Below are positions 35,301-47,300 of a DNA stretch of 64,000 nucleotides, piece by piece (the stretch's first letter is position 1; every line of letters begins with the position of its first letter). Origin of the DNA: Hippopus hippopus (taxonomy: Eukaryota; Mollusca; Bivalvia; Cardiida; Cardiidae); contig OX328099.1 in assembly GCA_946811185.2 (NCBI GenBank), forward strand, positions 69,816,714 through 69,880,713, in the 5' to 3' direction. The notes under the pieces are model-generated. The model did no database searches. It was given only the letters and a program-made list of their open reading frames with translations, and was not told the origin of the DNA. A program made the translations under genes and the position numbers.

Positions 35301-38300
35301 GCAAAATATCTGAGAGATAATGGTGAAGTTCAATCCAGTCTAACAATGTCCAATCCATTGTACGACGGCGACATTTCCCTGAAACTAACATCGGTTTATG
35401 CTACATATCCAATGAATGGCCATCTTGAACTTACCCTGATGCCTCTTAAAACAACCACAATTGATGCGTCTCTGAACAAAGATCTACGAGGAAATACCGA
35501 TTTTACTTTTACGCTTTCTAGACCCACATTTGACCCCCTGACAATAAAAGGTACCAGACGAGCCAAATCTTCTGGAATCGAATCATCTGTATCAGTAGAA
35601 TATGCACCAAATAAAATCATGACCATGGAAACTGTGCACAAGCTTGGAAGAGATAAGATGTTAAAAATGAAATTTACTTCACCATTTACTAAAATATACT
35701 CCAGTGAATTGGCCCTTTCAGTCAGTCCTAACAGCTTTAGATCATCTGCAAGTATTGAAGCAGAACCATTTATACCAAGAGTTTCTGCAGAAGTATCGGG
35801 TAATACCATTAACGGCTTGAATGGAAATATGATGGTTTCAACAAAGTCGTCCATGAGTAAAGCTTCCATTTCAAGTGAGGTAATAAACGGAGAAAGAAAA
35901 TCCTCTACAATTGTCGAGTATCAACCTGGAAAAATTATAAAAATGCATGCTGTGTATAAGTTTGACAGATTTGACGATTTACGTATGATTGTTAAATTAA
36001 CTACCCCTTTCGACAGTCTGCCGTATTCGGCCGTTAAGTTCGAACATCAAGGAGATCTTAGAGAATTTCAGAATAATGCAGAAATAGAGTACAAAGGCAA
36101 CACAATGTCAGCAAATACACGGTTTTCGACAAGAAATGGTTATGAAGGGTCAATTATACTGATGTCACCACTTATGGATAAAATAGAAAGTGGATTCTCA
36201 CACACAGGTTCATTGGGTAATTTCAAGACCCACGTTGAATTTACTAAAGGAACAAAATATACAGCAGATCTGTCCCATACAGGAACAATGACAGACTTCG
36301 CCTCTGATCTTAAACTTTCCAATGGGCAAAAAGACTTAAAAACATCAGCCAAATTCGTCTATGAGCCCAAACTTAACACAGAAATCGTGATCGAAACCCC
36401 TTTCAAAAGATGGGACCAAGTACGTTTTACATATTCATTGGATGGTACATTAACTAGATTTGTGCAGGAAGCAGAACTTTTCATTCCAATTTATGGTTCT
36501 TTCGAAGGCGATTCCATTGTCAACCTCGAAGATCCTTTCACAGTTTCATTGAACTTGAAAACTCCTCTGAAGGACTACAACAATATGATGGTTTCTATAT
36601 CCCATTCTGGTTCGTTTAAAAAGTTTGAGTCACAAGCTAATTTCAGAAATGGCCAAACAGCATTCGGTACTATTGTAAAGTTCAACACCAACCCTTCATA
36701 TAATCTTGACGTTTCTCTTCGTACACCGTTCGAAAATTATAGAGAAAGTAGAGTGTCTGTTAATTTTGAAGGAGAGCCTGGAAACTTTAAATCTAATTTC
36801 GAGTTGCAAAGAAACAAAGAAACTTCAGAAATTGATCTTTCCTACAATTTCAAACGTAAACTAGACATAGACTTGACAATACGAAGCCCCTACATGGATC
36901 TCGTCAAGGCATCTATTGACCATTGGGGAAGCAGAAATAAGTTTAACAGCAAATTGCGTATGCGCATTGGAAAGGACAAGGTGATATCTGACGTCAGATT
37001 CCAGATGACACCATCACTTAATGCTTTTGTTTCACTTAAAACACCATACCGTCCTTTCAAAAACCACCAGTTCTCTTTGAAACATGCTGGGAACAGAAAC
37101 AGTTTTAAATGTAATATGGATTACAAATGTAACAATTTAAATTACAATGGCGATTTGACATTCCAGAACTTGAACACACTGAGAGGTGAATTAAACCTAA
37201 AAGGATCTACCTTCAAGCCAATGAAAGCTATAGTCACTCATGATGGTCCGGCCCATAACTTTAAATCATTTGGCGAGATATCCGTTGGGAAAAAAGTAGC
37301 AAGTGTTGGAGTAAGTCTCAAGGCAGTTGACGGATTTAAGAGCAGCATACAGATTCAGACACCATTTAGAGGCTACGAATCGGTTAAGGCATCCTATGCT
37401 CATTCAGGACCAATTAACAATTTCAAGTGTCAAGGTGAGGCCTCTTTGAACAAGAAACACTCTCAATTTGATTTGACTTTCGATGTCTCTCGTGATGTTT
37501 CTATTTCCTTTGCACTGCAGACACCATTTGATGAATTAAACGATGTCTCAACTTCATTTACTCACAAAGGTTCTATGGAAAATTTCAACACGGCTTTGAC
37601 TTACGATAACAGTGGCAGACTAATTGAGGGTTCAGTTGCATTCTCAAATATAAAAAAGCTCACTAGTTTAGTCACACTCCGTTCAAACTACCAAGAATTG
37701 ACAAACATTGAGGCCTCTCTGGATCACGACGGTAGCTTTACAAAGTTCAAGACACTTGCTGGAATCAAACTTGGAAAGCAGAAATCTGAGGCTGACTTTT
37801 CCTTTGATTCTACCAACGGATACAATGGGAAATGGATGATAAGTATGCCCTCTAAAGCCGTTGCCGCTTCTTTCCGACATGACATGACAGATTCAGAGAT
37901 TTCTTCATCTGCTGATTTTGTTGTAGATGGAACTACAATGTATGAATTGAAGAGTGTGATATATGTTGAACCATCACTAAGTGCATCCCTCACAGTTAAA
38001 ACACCAGTCAATGGTTATGAAATGACAGAGCTAACATTGAATCACGACGGATCCAATGAGAATTTTAGGTCTCAAATGAGCCTTGTTTTCTCTGGGGAAA
38101 AAGGAGAAGTTGAAGTTTCTTTTGATAGTATACAAGATTTGAATGTTAGATTCTTGGCAGAATCGTCCCTTTTCAAAAGAATTGAATTCACGACGTCTTA
38201 CACAGGATCACTGAAAAATTTCAATAGCGCAGTACAATGCCTGTATGGCAGAAAAAGCCAGTTTCTTACAGAAGCTGCAGTTAACACAGACGGTCCAATT

Positions 38301-41300
38301 TCCGGTTCATTCAAAATGATTTCTCCGCATTTGAAGAATATCAAGGCATCCTTCAATCACCAGGGCGGGCTAGGAAATTTCAAGTCTGATGCTGAAATTA
38401 TATATGCAGGACAAAAAGGTCAACTTGCTGCTGCATTAACAAATGATCGAGATATTGATGGTTCCTTTACCTTGAAAACTCCTTTAACAAAAGATCTTGA
38501 AATTCAGGCGAAAACAAATGGCCCCATTGAAAACCTCCGATCCACTCTTCAAGTCACGTATGGTGGAGAATCAAAACTTGGTGTTAAATCAGAGTGGGAT
38601 TTACAGTCATCTAAGCGGGTTGAGATTTCGGCTGAAACTCCTTTTGTAGGTTTCAAACGAATGGTGCTAAAGTTTTACCATTTTGGAGACATCAACAACT
38701 TTGAAACAAATGCAGAATTGTCAAAGGAAGGAAATTCCATTTCCACAAATGTAAAGTTTAGCCCTACAAACGGAAAACTGTCGTTTAGCGCTCCAGACAT
38801 ACAGGATTTTGATGCAGAATACACGTTCAAGGGAAAGCTTCCTGAACATGAAATGGAAACAAAAATGACTTACGGTTCAAAGGACCTGCTTCATATAAAT
38901 TCCAAACTTGGTTTCTCAAGGAATAATATAGAAGGTAGCCTCAGTATGAAATCACCGATAACTCTACCAATTGAAACAAGTTTTACGGTTACTGGTAAGT
39001 CTCTTGACCACTTCTCTGTGCAGGCAACATCTTTAATTGCTGGAGAAACCCATGAACTCGATATGTCTTTCAGCAAACTCGGCGATATAAAAGGAAGTCT
39101 TGGTTTTAAATCCCCTTACCTAGTACCAGTGTCAGTAAACTTCGCTCTAAAAGACAATATGAGTGGCAGGTTTTCATTTGACTGTGACTTAACCGTTGAT
39201 TCCGAACGTCATGAAATAGAAGTGTTTTTCGAAAATGCCGGAGTAACAAGTAGCAGCTTCAGTCTTCGCTCTCCACTTATGGTACCACTGTCAGGAAGAT
39301 TTAATTTACAAAATGATATGCCTGACAGAATCACGGCTTCAAGTCTTCTTACCATCGATTCAGAAAGTCACCAAATGGATATGTCTTTTGAAATGAATGA
39401 AGATATGCAAGGAACCTTCAACCTTAAATCAGCAGCTTTTGTTCCTATTTCACTAAGCTTCAAAGCAAATGGCGATTGGAGAGGTTTTAAGGTAAATGCC
39501 AATGCAACAATTAATTTAGACAGGCACTATGGTGACGTTACATTCAGTACCGACAGCGGGGTTAAAGGAAGTTTCAGTCTTTCGTCCCCAATGATTATGC
39601 CAGTCAGTGGAAACATGGCTATTACTAGAAGTCCAAAGAACTTCCACTCGAATATTAAAATGATGCTTGCTTCGGAATCATACGAAGGCGACATATCCTT
39701 TACCACTGATAGACTTGTCAAAGGATCCATCCGTTTGATGCCTTTCTTCAGCTTCGGAAATATTGAGGCTTCTTTTGAGCATGACGGAAGTGTAACTAAT
39801 TTCATAAATCATATGGAGGTATCATTCGATAGCAGAAAAATTGCAAATACTGATGTTGTATTCAACATAGACTCCGCTAAAAAAGGAGGTGCATCGTTTA
39901 CATGCTACGATAGGAGTGGCAGTTTATCCTTTGACCATGAAGGAACACTTGCTGCCTTCAAAAATCAAATTTCCTTGGAATACAATTCGGAATCAATGCT
40001 TGATACCATGGTTTCCTACCGAAACCAACCAATCACCCTTGACTTTGCTATTAAGATACCCGTGGAAGGGCTTGAATCAGTTACTGGACAAATCAAACAT
40101 ACGGGAGACTTGCTCAACTTTGAAAACCATGCTGAAATAGACATATCTGGGGAGAAGACCGAAGCAGACATGGCTTGTAACTTCGCCACGAAAATTGAAG
40201 CACGTTTTTCTGCACAGAGTCCATACTTTCCCTCTACGAGTGCAGGATTTGATATTTCAAGTTTTGATGGTCTAAAATCAAAGGCAGACTTTGCATTCGG
40301 TAATGATAAATATGCCATGGACGGTTTGTTCATGAGCAAAGGTGGGATCAACGCAGATGTAACTATTTTAACACCACTTCAAGGCTACAAGAAAATAACA
40401 GCTAAAATGACACATAAAGGCGATTTCCCAGAGATGACCTCCATTTTCAATCTTAAAACAGGAAGAAGAACTCTAGTTTCCACGAGTATGGTATTATCTC
40501 AGGCAAATGGAGTAACTGTACGGATGTCTATCCAATCTGTTTTTACACCCTCATGGCAACTTACATTTCAACACAAAGGAGAGATAAAAAATTTCCAATC
40601 AAACGCTGAGCTACATTTCAATGGACAACCTTTTGCCGCAGCTGTTTCATTTAAGAATGTTCCAAAACCAGAAGGCAGTATGTCCTTGTCCACCCCGTAC
40701 ACTGATGATATATCTGGTACTTTTAATATGGATCTCACTATCCCATCAGCAGAATTCGCAACTTCATATGGTGAAAAGTCTGTTTCTGGTCACGCAACAC
40801 TAATGTACGAGCGCAGTGGACTAGGAGGCAAAGCAGGCTTTAAAACTCCTTTCTCCGGCTTTGAAAATGTAAATGTAAACTTTGCATATGTAAAGCAATA
40901 TAAGAGTATTCAGGTCAACGCAGAATTGGAAATGAACCCATCCCAGAAATATGAGTTTGAAACAAATTCAAAATGGAGTAATGGTCTTATCGGATCTGTT
41001 TCAGTTAAAACGCCCTTTTCCAATCTTAGGCATTCATCTGCGAATATCAAAGTTGATGGAGATTTCCCAAATGTTAAGTCTGAATTTAACATCTTGCATT
41101 CAAGAAAGGAATTCTCGTTAAAATCTGAACTCCAACACGACCGTTCAACGTTTGCAGAGATGAAAATTGAAACACCTTGGTCTGGATATGAATTGATGGG
41201 TTTAACATTCACCAATCAGGGACTGATTACTGACATGGCTACGAGAATGAAATTTATGCTTCCCTTCAATGAGGTGATTGATGCTAGCTTTAAAAATGTC

Positions 41301-44300
41301 ATGACTGACAACGGTCTAGAAACAAAAGCTACCTTGGAGACTCCGTTCACAGAAAATATGATACTCTTCGATCTCGAGTTCAGTGGCAAACCAACTAATT
41401 TCAAAAACGCCTTGGAAATTTCAATGGGAAAGATGAATTCTGTCAAGTCACAGACAGCATTAAAATTGGAATCACTAACACTTAACTTTGATACTACTTT
41501 ATCATCTGTGATTGGTGGCTCTTCCGATGAACAAAAAGCAACATTTAGGTATGTAATTGGTGAAAATTCAGAGGTATCCGCAGATGTTAAAATTTTTGGT
41601 AGTGTGTACAACGTTGATTCAACTTTGCAGCTCACAGAAAATGTAAACGGTATGCTGTCCTTGAGAACACCTTTACCAGCTTTGCAAGACTTTAATATTG
41701 TTTTCTCACACACCGGCAACCAGAGGCGTTTTATCTCTAAAGTAACGATCCAGTTAGAGCCCGGACAAGTAATTGATGGTACAGTAGAATATGTGAAATA
41801 CGGCTGGCGCAGACTTCAAACTTCAGTTGAAGTAGAAACACCTTTCGTTGGATTCGAGAACACACGGTTGTCCTATTTACACTCAGCCTCAATTGATAGT
41901 TTTGAATGTGATGGAGCTCTTTCTGTGATGGATAATGACTTTAAGGGCAATCTGAAAGCAGCAAGGTTACCTTTGTCAGTTTCTCTTCAGTTTACAACCC
42001 CAATTGATGATTTCGAACAAGTGGGTGCAGAGATGAAATTAGATTTCGGATCTATGTACTTTAATGGAGATGCTAGTATGACATACATGAAAGACAAAAC
42101 AATCTCTTTTGTTTCTAGGATGGATTTGAACTCGTCTCCAAAGGTTATGTCAGCTCGCTTAAGCACCCCATTTTCAAAGTTCCGTTCTGCCGATATAAGC
42201 CTCTCCCACAACGGTGACTTTAATAGTTTTCAGTCTGTTGCATCAGTTACCGCGCCATACATCCAGCACGTTCGTGCAGAAATAGAAGGTCAAATACCTT
42301 CTTTAGCTAGCCTAACTGGGCAAATTACAATTTCTTCCCAGATCAAAAACTTTGAAAACCTGAAACTCAGCATCAGAAACTCTGCAAACCATGGCAAATA
42401 TAATACAAGAATGGAAGCAAACTGGTCTCCCTCACAAAGCGTCATCTTTGAGGGATCTTTCAAAGACACGAAATCGTTAATGAGTGCAGATATCTTTGTT
42501 TCAACACCTTTTGACTCCTTCAGAAGGTACGAACTGAAAACAGAAACGACAGTTCGTGATGAAAAATATACCCACATGTTCTTCTCAAATCTAAACGGAC
42601 AGAAACAAGCAGACCTTGATTTTGCGGTCGAATTTGGATCGATGAAAAGCTTCATCATGACTATGAAAGCGCCCATATCTTTCGGTACCACTGTTCAGGC
42701 AGAGAAGAAATACAATAAGTACATAGGCAATGCTATGGTAGCATATGACAGATTAACGTACAAAATCGATTCTTCCTTCGATGCTGATACAAATAGTATA
42801 TCCGCAATGTATGAATGTCCAGAAAACAAGATTCAGGTAGAATCTGTTTTTAGTGAAGCACATCCAAAGGCCGACATCTTCATCAACGGTAATCGATACG
42901 GGTACGATTTGCTCCTTGACAAGAATGATATCAAAATGAAAGCTTTCATTCCCTCCAGAACCTTACAGGTATCTGGATCCCACAACTACAGAACTACCGA
43001 GGGGTCTCTCATGTGGGATGCTGACAGAGATGAAACAAAGAAAGTGGGCTTCAGATCCGTCATGACTTCTACAAAGGATTCAATGAAAGCCGATGTCACT
43101 CTAATGATGCCTACATTCGGCAAGGTAAATTATCCCTTTTAGATACGTATTTTAAATGCTTGATGACAATTTCATTGCTTTATACAACGATAGTTCGGTA
43201 GAGGCGCTGCTTCCTCTTTGAAATCATCTTTAGTTTTTTTTTTGTCTCTATATAAATTAGGTAATGACTACATTACTCGTGATCATACTTGGAAATGAAC
43301 TTAGCCTAGAACACAAATCAGACTGAAAATCGCTTTCTTTCAAATTTCGGAAGTTATTCTCTAATTCATGATTATGCTTTGAAATATCTTTTATAGATGT
43401 ATTTTATCATGATTCAAATAAAATACATATTGATTCTTCTATCCAACCATTTCAGAATGTACAGCTAGACTCTGAGATGGTTTTGAACAAGGGACGTGTA
43501 TTGTTTGACGGAAAGACAGAATTGTCATACTCTCAAGACAGGAGAAAGAAATTTACCATCACATCCCGACTTGCAGATATTTCAAATGAATGGTCATCGA
43601 AGAACTACAGCTTTTCTCTCGGTATAAGCCATCCATACACAAGTGTCGGTGTACAAGTTCACTCCCATCTAGCAGAATCAAGAAGTAAATATACAAGTGG
43701 TGTCAGTTTGGAGTATCTTACAGTCGGCCGTGAGATAAAAACTTTCTCAGTCAATGGGGAATTGAACAAACTGCGTAAAACCGTAAACTTTGGTGTAAGT
43801 ATAGAATTGACCATCTTGATTTTGCTTATAAATAAAAGTTGCTTGATAAATAGTTTACGAAGAAAACTCTTATGCTAAGATTTAAATTAATACTTGAAGC
43901 TCCTAATCCTAGAAATGAAGATGGAAATAATACCATTCTTTAAAACCGTTAATTGTACCATTTCAGGTAAATACCCCAATGAAAAGAATGGCTTTGTCAG
44001 GTGCGGCAAATACTGAATCACCATTTGTGGTTTCCCTTCAAAACAAGTACGACAACAAGAGGCCTTTGAACACACGATTTTCTGTAAATCCTCAAAAACA
44101 GAGCATCGCTTTCCAAATGAACTACGATCTTGGTGAGTTCAAATATATGTTAACATGTGTGGGAGTGAATTTTTCTTTGCCATTGGTTGCCATTATAGCT
44201 TGCGCCCCAGAGGGCTATTCGTCATTTTATGTGTAGGACATTAGTTTAAGAGACAAGACAAAAATCTTTGATAAGTTACGCCTGATTCTTTAATAGTACT

Positions 44301-47300
44301 GTCAAACGGGACTTAAGTTTAAAAGCTCACCCGAAAGGTTTTGTGGGCGACAGTGATGTAAGGGTAGAGCGTTGCCTCTCACATCAAAAGTTCCAGATTC
44401 GAACCCCGTGGTGAGCGGGGTCAACCTTCGGGAACTGCCACATCACGGCGCGATTAGTGTTTAAGGTTCCAGGAAGTAATTGTCAAAAGTAATTAATAAA
44501 AGTTGTATGAACTTGTTTCACAATCGATGTAAAATAAATAGGCTTAAACTAAACTAAAAGTTACTAATAAAGTTGGTTGGTCAGCAGTGGGAAACAGAGC
44601 CAAACCCTAAAGTATCCTCAGCTTACAAATTCCGGGCTTTGCGACTCGGACTATCCGGCTGAATTGCGTGTGAGTGGAATTTTTGTCAACTTATTTGCAA
44701 TGGAGAAAGTAGGATCGAGCATTACAACTCTATGTTCCGCTGTGACTTTCTTTCGTTTTTATTTATCTTGAGTTTTGATAGTGATATTGGGAATGCTTTT
44801 TTAATACTCCTAAACATGTAAATTATGTTACAGAAAACCCTGATAGTGAATTCCATTTCGATGCTAAATACGTAAACAGCAGCGCTGTGTCAGCTGAAAT
44901 GTATCATGTAATCAGCAGACAAAGAATTACTGATGTTCTTACAACTGTGAGACTTAACAACTCCTATTTACTCCACAGTCGCCTTCACTGGAGACCAAGC
45001 ATGATGCATGATTTACAGGTAAATATTGACTTATGTTGTTAATAAAAGAAAGTTCTGTAAATCATGAATGTAAACTAAATATTCTAGAGCTTTTTTAAAG
45101 AAGTTATAAATCTCTTAATATATAAAATTTACAAATACATTGGGATGAGAAAACCACCGCTGTCTCTAGTTCATATCAGTCGTAAAACAACATCCTTTAT
45201 TACAAATTCCAGAATCTTCTCAACAGAAAGGCCGCTGCATACAAGAAGCGTCTATCTACTTTCGTTCATTTCGCCTCTAATGATATCAACTACGAAATGC
45301 TACAGAAATACAGACTTATTGCTCGTGAGGTTGCCGATGAAATGGAGTTTGAAGCTCTTGCAGAAATGTATGACACAAACCAATACCATGTCAAAGATAT
45401 CTCCGACTATGTGGTTTATAAGATCTCCGAGATGCAGTAAGAAATAAGATGCTTATTTTTCTTTGCTTACTCCTATACCTTAGATAACGATTTGTCGTGT
45501 AATCTTCCACACACACTTTTTTCTTCTGAAGGGCCACTTATATGTTAGATACTTTAAACCTTTTCATTTTACATCACTTTATAATCAAGTTCTAACAACT
45601 GAGATAACTCACTCTGGATGGTTGCTACCTAAAACTCAGACCAGTACTCGTATTTTGACGGGGACAGTTCCAAAGGTTGTCACGGTAATCGAACCCGAAA
45701 CCTCTGATATAAGATGCAGACACTATTCGTAAATGGTACACAACATTTTTTGACTGTTTTGAAAAATACATTTAAAGCGTATCTTAAAGTTATTTATCTG
45801 TTGATGTAAATTCATGTCACAGTAAGTTTATTGATAATTGAATCGCTTACATAGAAAGCAAACTGAAGATATTATGAAATTTTGCATGATTACGATGTTC
45901 ACATAATTTGGTTGATTGTTTGTTCCAATTCAATTTATGTAAATCTGTTTTACTGTGATGAGTCTAGCATGTAATTACTGCTTATCACCGATCAGCCTCT
46001 AAAAGGTTCACATTTTGAAATATTTTATTCTTTGTTTCTTCAGGATGGTCGCAAGAGGTGCATCAGATAAACTAATGAACTCTATGCCTGATATAGGTGT
46101 AATAAGACTGTCTGAACAGATGGCAAAGGTACTTAGTTCTGCATTTCTTCCCATCTTATACCTATAAAATCCAACACAGCAAATGGTTACAGAAATTTGT
46201 AAAATTTTCTCTTCCGAAATAAATCATTCATGAGGGCAATTTCTTACTACATGTACATGTAAATTATTTAGTTTAGCCAAACCATACAAGTATTGTAACC
46301 TGCATACAAGCAGGCCTGCTGTCTAAATTCATTTGCTTGGATTGAGCTTTTTGTTTCTAATGCCAAGGTTCTTTTTTCTTAATTATTTCAGATGATTGTA
46401 GACAACTACAAGACTGGCAAGGTGTATGTTTCTCAGTCGGCAAATTCCATTTACAACTCAGGTACTTTTCTACTTACCAAATCGTCTAAGTCCAGTTTGG
46501 AATACATGTATACTATATCCTGACCATTTACATAGGCGTCAAGAGGAAACGTTCTTGCCTGCATATCTAAGTGTGCATCCAATTTTACTACTGTGTAAAC
46601 TCTTACCTCCGAGATGATTCTATTACAATTGTAAAACTGATGTATTACGACATAATATGCGTACCCTTAATTCAGGTGTACTGGCCTATATACTCCTTAA
46701 CAAAAAGCTCAGTCTCAGTTTAAGAATGACCCACTGAGTTTTAACACCCAAACGCACAATGTAAATATTGTTAAGGAAAATACAGGAGAGTGTAGGTCCA
46801 ATATTAACTTGACAGTCAGTAAAGATTGGTATGCAATTTTGCTTTCCACGTTATACTAAGTGTGTCCCTAAAGTTTAAAAAAGGATTTTTAACCCATTTT
46901 ACATAATGAGATATTTTGCTTTTATTGTAGGTGTTTTGAAGAATCTGACACGTCGTATGCCATCGGTAGACATGCAGAAGAAATACAATGAATACATGGA
47001 CTACTTACATAGTATTAAAACCATTCCCCAGAAATATGTAAGTGACAGATACGTACCAGCAATGGAAGATGCCATGACCTTGATTAATTCTCGGGTTGAC
47101 GGCGAAGTGATGCAACAGGTGAGTCAGTGACTTTTCACTGGTGTAGACGATGAATATCTATAATGAATAGTTTTCAGATACTTACTCCGGAAATTACGTC
47201 GGTGAATAGAATACAGATATGTGGTTAAAGACCTTTCTTAAGAAATTGCTAAGATATCAATCGGTTTTAAAATGTCAATATTCATCTTTTTCAGTTGTTT

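Noticed and set aside
33656..42691. Long minus-strand open frames (up to 167 codons) opposite the giant exon
   Set aside because: They lie wholly inside a well-supported coding exon on the other strand and show no domain; they are frame shadows.
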